A stretch of 64,000 nucleotides of DNA, from contig JALIZF010001546.1 of assembly GCA_029948255.1 (NCBI GenBank), positions 1-64,000 on the forward strand, in the 5' to 3' direction. The position numbers were made by a program, and so were the translations under genes. Numbering within the stretch: the first letter of the stretch is position 1; each line of letters starts with the position of its first letter. The notes under the pieces are model-generated. The model was not told the origin of the DNA, made no database searches, and saw only the letters and a list, made by a program, of their open reading frames with translations. Shown here in pieces: positions 20,791 through 33,500 of the stretch. The DNA is from Telmatactis stephensoni (taxonomy: Eukaryota; Cnidaria; Anthozoa; Actiniaria; Isophelliidae).

Positions 20791-23700
20791 TTTACTTTAG
20801 TTCTACGTCGTTGGTCAATCAAACCTCCAGGGATTCCTAGACTCTCTCCGATCACAATGGATTTGTAGCGGGAAGAGTGAATAACAAAGCCACGTGTACA
20901 ATTGTACTTTGACGATGTTCTACAGGTTACCAACCAACTCTTATTCAGTGCTTGACTGTTGGGTATAGCAAGCTCCTACAAGCCTTTGTTTGAAATCTAG
21001 TTTTCCAGAAACAGAGAATTAGGAAATGTTGAACGACTCCTTCGTCACACGGTTCAGTGAATACTGTTCTATCATGTTCGGCGCGAAAGACTTGAGTATA
21101 CCGGACATGCCCATTGACTGAAAGCTGTCAATCAAGGCGATTAACCAATCAAACCCTCTGGGTTTATTTTATTTACTGGTATTTTCTCAGCTTGCAGATG
21201 AATACACAAGCTGCTAAAACCTTTTTTCCGATTTTTCGCCGTTTTATTAATATTCTCAGGCATTAGAAATGTGCGGAAGTTTCCCGCGTAAAGTTTCGGC
21301 GGGGAAAAGGAGCCAATGGTAGGTTGTAAATAAAGAGTGACTGAAGTAATTGTTGACTGTAGTATTCGGTCATCTCTTTGTAAACAAAACTTTATTACAG
21401 CAACTAAAAAATGTATTTAATAAGATTGATAAATTCACATGTAGAACGTCTAATAGAACATTGTAGAAATTGCTTAATCTCGCCAGACATCATGCCTAAA
21501 AATGTTTAACATCAGGAATAAATGAGTTGTAACAAGTTGCGTAACTATCATATCGTCTTTGCTTAGGAATCTTGCGTATTTCCGATGACCCTTTCTTGAT
21601 TTCAGACTGTTGAAGCGAGTTCAAGGCTAAACAAGTCTTGAGCAATACGCTATGAGCACTGAGAGAAATCCGTGATAAGTCAGGTATAGTCAATATTGTA
21701 ATATCCAATCCGTGAAAAAACTAATCAAATACTTTGAATAGTCACGCCATTGCAGTAAATCACGCAAAGAACCATGCAGAATACTGGTGTCCACCGTTTT
21801 CAGTCTTTCTGGAGCTTTTAGGGTCTCTTCAATTCAAAAACTAGATTTGTAAAGTGTAAAGTTCGCCTTTATATTCAGCCTGAAAAGGATGTGAGTAAAG
21901 CTGATAAAAAATTCGCCGTAAATGGTAAATGAGTCCCGGAATTGCGCCATTAAATTGAGCGGGCCAACCCAGCCGACCAACTCGACAGGTCAAGAGTAGC
22001 AGTTACACGTATTTATGTATTCCATGGAGGTAGACGGGCTTTGTAAAAGACTTGCAAGGTACTATTTCTTGTAATGCATGTATCGCAGATTGGACCACTG
22101 GTTAACATGGCGGGAGCTTCTACTGACTTTGGATATGCAGTTATGTGTGTCATTATAGAATCGGCAGGTCGCGATATCGTCAAACCTGGGCTGTACTCAC
22201 CACTGCAATTTCTCTATAATGCGCTCGGAATGGCTTTACCTTCCTGGACGAGTTCCTGAGAACCCGATTAGCAGCATTAACGAAAAACCACTCATTTTAA
22301 TCCCTTGATTTGGAACTAATCGGGCTAATAGGAACTGATTTCTTGAAACAGTTATCGTACGACTTACAGAGAAATGCTTTAATACATGTAGTTAGGGCAA
22401 AGGGATTTTTTGTTTAACTGTGGACAAAAATCCCAGTAGGGTCACCAGCCCTTCCGATCAGCGAACGTGCTACCATTCAAAATTACGAAATATCCACGGG
22501 TATACGGGTATAGCCACCCGTAGTCAGTAACGTTGCATTCTGCTGAGAGGTCAGATACCGTGTTTCAAAGTCATGAATTTGGAAATTTATTCAAAAAACA
22601 CCTGTCTTAGATGGAACAGCGGGTTTTTTTAAAGCTCTAGCGTGTAGCAGACCAGCCTCGTCAGTAGTAAACCGATATTTTGTTTGGTCTTTACACATCT
22701 ATTTCTCAATTCTATATAGTAACAGCACGAACGGCCTTAAAACCACTGATCGTCACCGTTGCGGTATGTATCAATAGAAATCACTTGGTGGACTGACTGG
22801 GAAAGCACTTCTTATCCCTGAGCTCTCAGTTGACATCATCCCGTTGGCAAACGTCTTAACAAATCATTGAAGTCAACCAATCAAGGAACAAAAAGTCAGC
22901 GTACAACTTGAAAACATCACTTGGCCCTACCTACGACCAGCTATTTGCATTAAACCCAGACGTGGTACTATTGATAATAGGGGTGGTGGTGGTTAGCTCT
23001 TTTACATACAGCCCATAGTGCCTAGGCCTTCATCAAATGGAGCTCAACTCACTCAAATATCAAATGCTCTCTTTCATTCTCATTTGTAGCACATCACTTA
23101 ACCAGATGAAATCAAATCTTAACCTTTTTCAGGGCTTGTTGTTTATCCATAGTCGAGATGTTAAGCACCTGATTTCACCATTTCCGTTGGGATGTATGTG
23201 GAGTCTTGATCCACAAATCCGGCCGACTTCCTGCTATGCTGCTTCTACTCAGTGATAATAGAAAATAAAACAAATCTTTGGACATTACCATGTACAAGTC
23301 GAGCTCTCTTTTCCGTCATCTCAGTCGGGAATCGCTTCTCACGTGACGCGCAAACAATCAGTTTGGTTTCTACAAATAGAATGAATCCCTGCCAAACAAT
23401 TGACCTTTTCCTGTTTAGGTTCCACAGATTTTAGTCCTGAGAAATAACTTATTATCCAAAGTCCCTTTAACATGCCTGGCCGGCCCTCACGGGATGGGAT
23501 GAGAGCAGGCATGTATCGTACAGAGGTTACACACAAATCGTTGCCCATCAGTTCTTGGCCAACTTCACTTAGCTAAGTCTGCACTCATAGTTACAGCGTC
23601 CCAACACAGCAATGACACATGTAACGACACGACTTTGTACAATTCTCGCGCGGCAAAACAAATTAAAGCTAGTGCGCGTAAGTTTCAACTTTATGGCATC

Positions 23701-24118
23701 ATCATTCGAGAACTGGCTAGAATTTTTGAATGAAACTCGAGAAAGGAAGAATGAATGGGAAATGCAACAAAATAAAAGCCACTTCAAAATATCTTGCCCT
23801 TTAAGAGCCTCTACACGAGCACATCGTAGGTTCTATGACCAAATTTTTAGTAGCATATGGGTTGCCTGTGGTCTAACGTTACGAGTTTCCTTCACTGTCA
23901 GCCTGCACTGACTTCAGGACAACCGGCTTCAAAGCAACGAAATACTGTATAATCGCGAAACGGTCAGTAAGCTAAACATTGTCTACACGAGCTAATTGTA
24001 CACGTGACCTGAAATGTTCTTTGGCAAAGTAAAACCTTGTTGGCATCACAACATGTCTGCTTGAAATCTAATGTGAAACCGCAATCGCATAGCGTGCTAG
24101 TTACGATCAAATACAATA
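20791..24118. other. Upstream region of SLC6 exon 1a; no other gene seen
   Basis: Should hold the 5' UTR and promoter for exon 1a; I could not identify a TATA box or start site. It would be intron for the exon 1b transcript. The short open frames between 22.0 and 24.0 kb show no known motif. Confidence 0.45.
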
Positions 24119-24276
24119 GCCTGCGTGACCAGTTGGGAAGGCAGAGGGCAGCGAGGGGAAAGAGAGAGGGAAGGCGAGGGGAGAGAAAAGGAAGAGCCTC
24201 TACCTTCCTTTCCCTCCTCCGTGATCCCCCTCCCCTTCCTTTCCATTCCCCTAGAGTCACAAGCTACGCAGGATAC
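24119..24276. mobile_element. Possible MITE with purine/pyrimidine arms
   Basis: ATAGCCTGCGTGACCAG on the left and AAGCTACGCAGGATAC on the right are imperfectly inverted, flanking a G/A-rich block (24140-24200) and a C/T-rich block (24201-24250) that can pair. Confidence 0.4.
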
Positions 24277-24299
24277 AAATGCAATGGAAATTTGATCAG

Positions 24300-24927
24300 G
24301 TTTTCTCGTCTATATACAAGATCATACAATTTGCTGCTGCAAGTTTCGTCACAGGACGTTACATCAGGGATATCAACGAAATAATCAAGATTGGTTGGCT
24401 TCCTGTAAGAGAGCGAAGATATTTCCATCTTCTTAAACAAGTCTTCACATCTATACACTGTGAATATTGGCCATCGCACCTCAGATTGAATAGAGTATCT
24501 CACTCGAGGACGTTGCGCTCAAGTAGCAATACCATGCAACCTAGTGATCCCCTGGAAAAAGGAACATTTCAGGATAGTGCTGCCCAATATTTCAACCAGC
24601 TGACATAAGAAACACAGAGAACTTTAACATATTTTGTACCAAAACACTATCATATTTGAAGAGGCAATCTCGATATTCTTAGTACAAATTTATTTCACTT
24701 ACTATTCACTTTTTCATTATTTACATAGGTAATCGCAATGCTTTTTTAGTATAAGTAAAATTCCACCCTTTTTAAATTATGGATATTTCATATCTCAATG
24801 TGTACACCATTCTACTTTATTTGTTGTTATATATTTGTAATTAGGCTTGTGGATATGTTGACAATAAATCATTATTATTATATTATTATTATCATCATCA
24901 TTATTATTATTATTATTATTATTATTA
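24300..24927 (+). pseudogene. CR1/L2-like LINE, truncated 3' end with (ATT)n tail
   Basis: Codes FAAASFVTGRYIRDINEII, IGWLPVRERRYFHLLKQ, RTLRSSSNT and GTFQDSAAQYFNQL. These match the thumb and C-terminal part of CR1/L2-like reverse transcriptases. A one-base shift near 24595 breaks the frame: the next frame continues PADIRNTENFNIF to a stop at about 24690. AATAAA precedes the (ATT)n tail at 24870-24927. Clearly dead. Confidence 0.75.
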
Positions 24928-25050
24928 AACCCAGACTTATTGAAATTTTGATTTTTTTTTAAATCATTATTTGTCGTTTACATTTATATGTATATATAAT
25001 ACAATATTTTGTTAATTAGAAGAGCCACCAAGTGGATTTTGCTAATAAAC

Positions 25051-25086
<36 letters not shown>

Positions 25087-25195
25087 ATGCATGTATCACT
25101 CGAGTAGTCAAATGCAAATTGCCTTTAAGTAGAGAGATTTGTAATTGTTGTATAAATATAAAATAAAGTTTCCATTATTATTATCATTATTATTA
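24928..25195 (+). mobile_element. Two further LINE 3' ends in series
   Basis: AAGAGCCACCAAGTGGATTT, then GCTAATAAACC and (ATT)n at 25052-25085; then ATATAAAATAAAGTTTCC and (ATT)n at 25173-25195. Each looks like a separate short LINE 3' UTR ending in AATAAA plus ATT repeats, all in the plus orientation. Confidence 0.5.
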
Positions 25196-26172
25196 GACCA
25201 TACAAGGGCAAAATTGTCAGAAAAAAATTGCTCGTAGAAACGAGCCTTTGTCTGGGCTGCAGCGATGACAGAAAACAGAGTCTGGTTCACTCAGCATCTT
25301 CCACCACTGCATATAAACTGCAAAGCTGCTGTTTTCGTCCTTTTTATAAACTGACAATGGTACGTCCAAAACTGTAAGGACCGCGTTTGTGCTACCGTTC
25401 GTCAAAACGTTTTACAAAGTTACTGTAACGTGGTAGTAACGCTTCTGGGACATTTACGCAAATGGTTTTTCTGCTGATGAAAGTTTCACCTCTTCTAAGG
25501 TAAAGGAAATCTGAGACAATACATATACCAAATATTGGTGGCATTTGTTCTTTGACCCTAAAACGGCTTGTATTCAAAATATTGACTTAATATTGTCTTT
25601 TTTTGGTTTTGTTTCAAAATTTTCTACCGGAAAGTTTGATACTAGCCTTAGCAACCTATGGTGTCCTTATCAAAGTCCGTAAAAACATTTTTGCGACCTG
25701 TCTTCCCACAAGTGTAACGTTGGCTAGCAGAATTAGTTCTTGAAATTCCCGTTGTAACCTTGCCGTGCAGTGACCGTGCCGTTTTCCCGGTCATACGAAA
25801 TCTGCTCTCATGAGGTTTACCGTTACACCAACGTTCGGCTGTGCTTGGTCCAGAGACTCTGACGAAATATTTCGTCTCACCCGGGAAATTGAGCAAAACA
25901 GCAAATCACTGCCAAAGCCACAGACCTAACAATGGAACTCATTATTGACCGACCACACCCGATGGTTCTTGCGGGTACTTTAGTCAACGGATAATGCGCA
26001 CGGCTGCCCGCGGTATTCACGTGAACACAAATGACTGGTCGACAATATTAATTAATTTGTAATAATTAATAACATGAAAGTATATGTACGAAAAATAGAT
26101 TCATTATATAGGTCTTTGACCAGACCCGATATCAGATGAGCTTCACGCCTCAATTGTCGCGGAAAGAGTTAA
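25196..26172. other. No gene recognised
   Basis: Short minus-strand open frames at 25.1-25.9 kb lack known motifs and splice context. Confidence 0.45.
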
Positions 26173-26294
26173 TCAGGGCCCGGTTGTTCGAAAGGCGATT
26201 AGTGTTAATCCTAGGTTAAAATGAAAGGTTTTCTAAGATTTAATCCAGGGTTAACGCTAATTGTCCTTCGAACGAACAACGTAACCGGGCCCAG
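26173..26294. mobile_element. Hairpin MITE with GGGCCCGGTTGTTCGAA ends
   Basis: Left arm AGGGCCCGGTTGTTCGAAAG, then GCGATTAGTGTTAATCC; the right arm is its near reverse complement ending AACAACGTAACCGGGCCC. 120 bp, no coding capacity. This terminal motif is frequent in marine invertebrate genomes to my knowledge. Confidence 0.65.
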
Positions 26295-28045
26295 AGCTTT
26301 TGGAAAATAAGAGTGTTGGGGCAAAAGACTTTTTGCTAGCATGTTGCAGCTATTCGAACCGGAACTGTTCCGATTCCTGGTTCGGCAAGAAGGAAGTCAG
26401 TGTTATTTCCGCTCCACATTCACTTTAGTTTTAACCCAATGGGAAGCGGCTCGATAGTTTGAATGACCTTTCGTACATTCTGTGCATTCTTAAATGATAA
26501 TAACAGCTAGTTAGTGTTGTCCATATATATGAAGGGGGGGGGGGGGGCATTGTACAGATGGGAAAATTGCGGAAGGGGAGGGGCTTGTGGGGATACTATA
26601 GTCATAACACTTTTTCTTTCGACAGGTATTATTCTTAACAAAATTAAAAAGGGATTTGCACTGCTGTTCGAAAACGAGCGAACAGTTTTCGGTCTATTAT
26701 CACAATAAGGCCTCGCAGGCATTGCTTGGTCTTCCATTTATTAAAGTAGATACTACTACGAACTTACAGTGTACAGAGTTTTACTTCCAGTTCATTTATC
26801 AAAAATGGCTCGAAAATTCACAAACTTTTTCTCAAAGTATAGAACTTGACTGACCTGGTTATTAAGTATGTCTTATGCGATAAAAATTAATAAAGTATTA
26901 GAATTTATATAAAGGATGGTAGCCACCGCTTTTCCCCAGTTACCAGAGTTTTTCAAGAGAATACTTCACTTCAGTTACGTACAATACAGTTTTTCCAAGC
27001 AGAAGAAAGTGAGAGCTTCTTGCAAGAAGTGATGAATGTTATGCAACAAAGACTTCGTGAGAAACATTTCTAGACAGTTTAAACACTTTTAGTTGAATAC
27101 CAAAGAAGTTATGTGTAGTTAACAATTAAAGAGATTTGTATTCTATTTTGTTTGACTGGATGCCTGGGTCACCTCATTTTGGTGCATTTTCAAAATTTTA
27201 AATCATGCTATCTTGTCAAGGATTTATTAGTTTCTTTACAAACTTGCTCACATTACCTAAATAAATAATCTTCATAATTTCAAAGAGTGGCTCTTCTAGA
27301 AATATTTATTTTTCTGCATTTATGCTTATTAGCAGCAGCTATTATGAAAGTCGTGAATACGCCTATTTCAATAAACATATTGTCGGGCAAAACCTACGCG
27401 AATCACCTGAAAGGAAGTGTGGGTTAAGTTCAGTAAAACCACACAAATATCTATCTCTGACCTTATACACCAAAGAAGTCCATTTGTTTATGTTAAACAT
27501 CAAGACCAAAGTGAGTTTTGCTTCACTATCCATACTCCTTTTCGGTCAGTCGCGTTGCCTTGAGGCCTCTCGACAACCTTTTTTGAAGGTGACAAGTAAA
27601 ATGTAAACAAGATTTTAACTCGACGCTTGCCGAGGGCGCGCGCAAGTTGGTAGAAATAACAACCTGTCAGAACACGTGTGTCAGTCTTCGTTCCAGTTCC
27701 CGTCTAAGCTAAGTTTAGAACTTCTTTCGAGTAACGAGCAGCTTAATTTTATTAGTTCTACGTCTGATAAAAATGATTACTGAAACAATCCGGACAAACA
27801 ACAATCCAGACAAACAACCCGACAACAAAAACTGTTGTTTCTTATTTTTAACTTCGATCCCTCTCAAAAATTCATCGTGTCCATCTTACAGAATGTGGCG
27901 TCAAAGTAACTCCGTGATTAACCCTGACTCACATCATGTTTTGTTTTGTATGCTCCTGTGTTAAAACCAAAAGTTTCATAAAAGGTGTCTCGTCCTTTAG
28001 GGCACTAACAGCTTTGTGGTGCTTTCATTTCCGCAATCTTTCCTC
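26295..28045. other. No gene recognised; poly(G) run
   Basis: A run of 14 G lies at about 26534-26547. Open frames are short and not recognised. Confidence 0.45.
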
Positions 28046-28082
28046 TACTTAACAGCTCAGTCGGTAGGGCGGTTGCATTGTA
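28046..28082 (+). mobile_element. Head of a tRNA-derived SINE, interrupted
   Basis: CAGCTCAGTCGGTAGGGCGG, then TTGCATTGTAA looks like a tRNA A-box region. No B box follows; the hairpin MITE begins at once, so the SINE may have been cut by that insertion. Confidence 0.4.
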
Positions 28083-28181
28083 AGGGCCCGCTCACATGAG
28101 AGAGGGTGCCCCTATGTAGTAGGAATAACTTTTGTTTTGTGTCCCATAAATAAGGGCACCCTCTCTCATATGAACGGACCC
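28083..28181. mobile_element. Hairpin MITE with TAA flanks
   Basis: GGGCCCGCTCACATGAGAGA, then GGGTGCCC on the left and GGGCACCCTCTCTCATATGA, then ACGGACCC on the right. TAA flanks both sides, as expected for PIF/Harbinger-type 3-bp target duplications. Confidence 0.6.
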
Positions 28182-28183
28182 TA

Positions 28184-30292
28184 AGACAGAACAGTAGAGC
28201 CCTGCATCGAAAGGGCAGGTAAACATATTGAATTAATCGCGTATTTGTTTTCGGAAGGAATATGAGCTTTCATCTTCCAAGGCAACAAATAGTAATACTG
28301 TATAAGGACTGGGGACAACTGCATATTAATCGGAAGTCTTGAGTGGCACGTGTAAAAACAGTTTTTCGTGTATTTATGTCTAAACAAGTCTTGTGGTTTA
28401 GTCTTTTGCCCGCGTAGGTGGCTTTCTTACTTTCCTTGTTGTTGATTTTCGGTGAATAGAAATCCGCTGTGAGACGGAATACAAGTAACAACTTATTTGT
28501 TTAACAATGTTTTAAAAGTGAATATAAAAGCCGAACAGTCGCGTTAACTAGCCGGCTTTCGAAACTCACAACATGATGCTCGAAATTCCTTTCACTTTAT
28601 CTAATCACTTGAATGTGCATTCGTTTAAAGTGTAAAATGAGATTACTCTTTTGTATATTATTAATGATTTACAGGAACACAACACATCACGCGTATCAAT
28701 CTTACTTGCTGGTAAAATGAAAAGACTAAGCTAGGATATTATAACTATTTCTTTCATGAAGATACAGTAAAAGCACTATAAGACATATGAGGTTTATTTT
28801 ATAGACAGGTTGCTGGCGAAAAGACAAAATAATGAAAAGCTAAAAACTGACATCATGAGATAGCGATTTTAACTCTGATACTCGCACGATTCCAGTGACA
28901 AAATCAATAAATTGTTATTTCATTTATATTTTTTTATTTGGTTATTTTTTTAAATCAATAACTTCACAGGACTTAACAGCATGTTCGGTAGAAGTAAACC
29001 AGCCATGAATCAGACTGAAGCCTTGAATGAGACATATCTGCGCGTGCGCAATACATTAATCAGGTCTGACCTGTTTTTCGCGCCATTATTCAGTCACATG
29101 ATGTCAACAAAACCTGTTCGACCATGTGGACCTTCAATTAACACGGAAAAAACGAAAAGAAAACCACACTGTTTCGACTTCTAGATATGTAAAATCACTT
29201 TCTAAACTAAGACCAAGGGTTTGTAAACACTTCCTGTTGCTTAAAACTGAAGGAAAAAGTTTGAAGTGGGTGTTGCTGTCGTCGGTGTAGAATTCCAAGA
29301 AGTGAATTAGTAATAAGAATTGACGATCGTTTGTATATTTGCCTCAGAAAACGTTTCTTACCATTCATTACTCCTTGAATAATGGAATAAAGTCACAGCA
29401 ATTCTCTCTGTCAATAGCGAGACAAACATGAATCCAAAAGAGAGCGATTAGAATCAAGTCATGATAATTCTTGCGGCTGCTTCGCGAGCAATAAAACCCT
29501 GCATCTTATCGTGTGCTCGTTTTTGAACACGTCGTCTTCATTACAACATCAATGATTTATGTCAAGAAATACAGTGCTCAGTTTACTATTCTTCAGCTTA
29601 TTGAAAAATACATGGTTGACGATATGCATCAAGCCATTTATTGAACGACCATAGTCTATAGAACATACCCAATAAAGTCACTGATTCGTGTCGACTAATT
29701 CTAACAAAGTACAAATACATACTGTAAACAAAGTGATTTCTGCCATCAACATGAATACAAACGAATATTAGTAACATGCTCTATACCACGTGTCCGTGTG
29801 TATAAATAAATATGCACATACACACAGACATACACATATCGACTACTATATACCTCACACACACACACACACACAGACATATATATGATATAATATATAT
29901 ATAATCGACTACTATATACCTCACATACACAACACGTCAATAGTTATCTCAAAGACTTATTTCAAGGGAAATAACTCGATCAAAGGAGGTTGTGAGAGTG
30001 CCCGTCGACAATGGGAGCAAAACCGATGAGTCATATTGATCACATGGTTTTCTCTATACTATCTGAAAATAGCGAACATTTCTACAATCATGAATTCAGA
30101 TTCAGATGCTTATTAAAAAATGAAATGAAATTGAATTGATCTATATGTGCTGTATTTGAAAGCAGATAAGCAATGAAGAACAACAACGTCGTACTAATAC
30201 TCCTACGACGTGTTGGCAAGGTGTTTCGATCAAAACATTACGTTGTTGATAATACGACAGAGACCTGCCGCTTGAAAACTAATCGCACTTAC
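28184..30292. other. No gene recognised; (AC)n and (TA)n microsatellites
   Basis: (AC)n at 29852-29874. A duplicated 22-bp phrase (ATCGACTACTATATACCTCA) occurs at 29838 and 29902. Would be intron for the exon 1b transcript. Confidence 0.45.
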
Positions 30293-30527
30293 CTCCACCA
30301 TTCTTCTGACATAAATATGGGAAACGCCATACATTGCCAAGCCCTACAGCAAAACCGACAGTGGCCAAAATAAACTCGATTTTATTTCCCCATTTCGGAC
30401 GATCATCTTCTTGTTCATAGAGTTCAATTTCCAACCCGTTGGCGTCGTCATATTCATCGTTATTTGGATTTAACGCTTGGGCTGCTTCGTCGAATGTTAT
30501 TCGCTTTTCTTCCTCATAACTTGCCAT
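30293..30527 (-). CDS. Alternative first exon (1b) of the SLC6 gene: different N-terminus, same TM1
   Basis: Starts at an ATG in a strong context (ACAATGG), followed by an acidic 44-residue N-terminus ([16 protein letters not shown]...) and then [20 protein letters not shown] through NGGG. The donor is GGAG|GTAAGT. Its 235 nt leave the same phase (one base) as exon 1a, so it can splice to exon 2 at 16288 and give a 640-residue isoform. Over the 34 shared codons I count 19 synonymous and 1 replacement difference from exon 1a, a sign of selection on the protein. No other SLC6 exon is visible between here and 20.8 kb or upstream, so an alternative promoter is likelier than a second gene. A relic of a partly deleted tandem gene is the alternative. 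Confidence 0.75.
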
Positions 30528-33500
30528 TGTTAGTGAATTTGCTTCCAGTCACACCAATTCAACGTAATTTACGTTTCTTTTAGGAAATTCTAGGAATTAA
30601 TGTGCGCAAGTCAGTTTGACCATATAAAAATGCTAATCATTGCCTATTAATAAGCTTTACGCAATGGTTTTCAGCTACAAGCAAAATTTTTAAAGTGCCA
30701 TGCCAAAAATTATATTAAAAAACTTTTGGTTTTTGCTGGTGTTTGGACGCTTGCTTAATTTTTGTTAATAGTTATGTCCATCGATAACAAAAACAAAAGA
30801 AAGGGCTACTGAAAATCGAGTGACCAATTGGCGCACATGTCTAGACTTATATTGCGAAATAGTTTTAGTATTCGCCAAAACGAGACAAAATGTATACAAT
30901 TGACTCAATATTTCTATAATCTTGAATAGTATTTCTTGGATTTTTTTATTTTCACTTTTTGTCAAACTTTAAATGAGCAACTTTGTAAGACGCTACGCCT
31001 GGAAGAATCGTAACAGGTATTCTAGCAGGAAATGAATGAAAACTGCATAAATTAATCATGATATAAACATTGTGGAGTAAAGAAAGGAAGTTGCTACAAA
31101 TGATATTACTACTACTATACATGATATTACTACTATAAACAGCAATTAAATTGACAAGAAAAAAAAGAAACAACTATACAAGAAATAGATATATTATTTC
31201 TTCATGTTCTTACTTTCCAAGGAAAAAATAATGTAAAATTTATTTGATGATTATCAATATCTCAATTCATTTCAGTTATTGAGAGTTTTATTATATTTTT
31301 AAAAGAAATTCTCCTAATTTCGAGGGAAAATTAATATATCTACTACATAATGATGGAACTTTTTCAAGCATTCTATATATGCAATGCATGTAAACAATTC
31401 ACCACAAAATTGGTGTACGTCCTCTACGTTGTAGAAAAGCCATTGTCTTTAATATATTTTATCTTGCAATCATAAGCTGTTTCGTTTGATAGGTTTATTC
31501 TTCAGCAAAAATTAAAATGAAGTCGTTGAAATTGATGGGTTTTCTTAAACAGATCGTGAGAAAATGTTAATTTCATTCCAATGGTCAGTCAGTGACCTTT
31601 ATAAGGATATCAACAAATGTAGACAAGGCAAACTTGTATTACTAAAGTCATTAGAACGATACGTTAAATTTTACACATTTTTTGTACAATAGCAAAAAAT
31701 CTCAAAGCAAACGCAGAGATTGAAGTATCTAGCATTGTAAATAAACCAAAGCAGCATGTCATGCAATCGACAAAATCGATCGTGAATTCATTTAATTTAC
31801 TATTGCTTTCTCTTTTTTATCGAGGTACTCATCAAAATAAAAACTACGTTAAGTTAACGTGTTAATCTGTTCAAAACTGAGTAATGTTTGGTGAATTTTT
31901 AACTTCAAACTGAGCAACAGACCAAAAACCATTTACGGTGGCGATTAAACCAAGACTAGTGATGTAAAAATAACAGTCAAAGGCATTTTATTCGAGTGTT
32001 TTCGATTTAGTTAATTCAAAATACAATTCTCATTATCCATAACAAGATTGGACTTGAGTCTCATTCATAATTATCACATAATACCATTACAACTCAAGTT
32101 TCGAAGAATTTAGATTTCTCTTCAAATTCCCGCCGTTCGCCATTGCTAAACCACCAGACACGTGGCCAACAGAAGAAACAACACTAACAAAAAGTCACTT
32201 GAATTACTGGGGTATTTTCTCAGTATTCTCATAATCCTAATAATCGAATCCATCCATAAACCGGCAGTTAAAAGACTATCGAAGAGAAGACAGACAAAAC
32301 GGCACTGATTAATGAGAATATTTTACGATTACAAGACGCCACGTCTCTTTCACTGAAAACGACAACCTTTAACTTAATACGTCGTGTTTTTCCTGTTTTG
32401 TCGATAGCCAAATCCGACGGTTTAACTTCACAATATTTAGGATCGTTTATCGAGCAAAAACTGATACGTTTCAGATTTCTTGAGTATTATTTCGGAAAAT
32501 GCAAATTTAAGCTTACAGTGAAAGATCACTTTTGTTGTGCTTTTGAAGAAGCCTCGTTTTCACTTGTTAATGAAACACATTTGTACAAGAATTAATAAAT
32601 TTAACAAAACTAGAAAGATAAGGTCTTATATTTTCTAGTTTTTGTACAGTTTTCTTACCTTAGTTTGAAGAAAAAACGAAAAACTCTGATACTCTAAACA
32701 CGTGCCACAGCCAAGTAAAAGACATTGACATCATTAATATTCATGAGCCTGAGCCATTGTTTATATTTTACAAGATTGACCAATCGCACAATCGCGTTGT
32801 TGCATTGTTTACAAACTTGTAGTAATAATTTACATATTCGAATATTATTCAGTCCTCAAATTACGCAATAGACATGTACGGTTTTACAAGATTATGATAT
32901 ACTAAAAACCTTAACTAAGGACCAAGAAACTCGTAGTGAAAAGGCTTTGGTACATAAATACAAAAAAAATTGCGCGCGAAGCTGAATACGGAGCAGCAAA
33001 ATATTACCTGATGCGAATATGTATGGTAACTCAGCGGCTTTTATGTAGCTATTATGTAGTCTTGCTTGTGGCTTAAAGAGATTCTACAAGCAAAGTTGAT
33101 TTGATAATTTTTGGCGGCGTTCAGTTGTTCGGTACCGGCATTAAAGAAAGGTGTGAAAGAGCAATTAAAACTGATGTACTGCCTTGTTCACTTTCAAGTA
33201 TTCTTTAGGTTTTGTTTTTAAGAATAATACATTTTTACGTCAATAACGTTCTTTCTGGACTCTTTCAGAATTGTAGAAACGGGAAGCCATTGATCTAACG
33301 CCGGGGAATGCCCTCTGAATCAATGAGAGGGAACTCTTTCCTATTGAATAAACGAATTGCATTTTTAATTTTCTTATTACCATTAAACACAAAGTCACAC
33401 AAACAACGGTTAGTGTAGTTATTATTCTTGATTGTTTTAGTACAAGCCAAGCCATTTTTTCTAAACTATGTAAAGTTAAGTGTTCGGCAAACTTCCTTGG

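Noticed and set aside
24037..24384. 115-codon plus-strand frame
   Set aside because: Crosses the purine-rich arm of a MITE and the start of a LINE fragment in the wrong frame.
30279..30527. Independent short protein ending KCD
   Set aside because: The last codons are read past a perfect splice donor; it is a first exon, not a complete gene.
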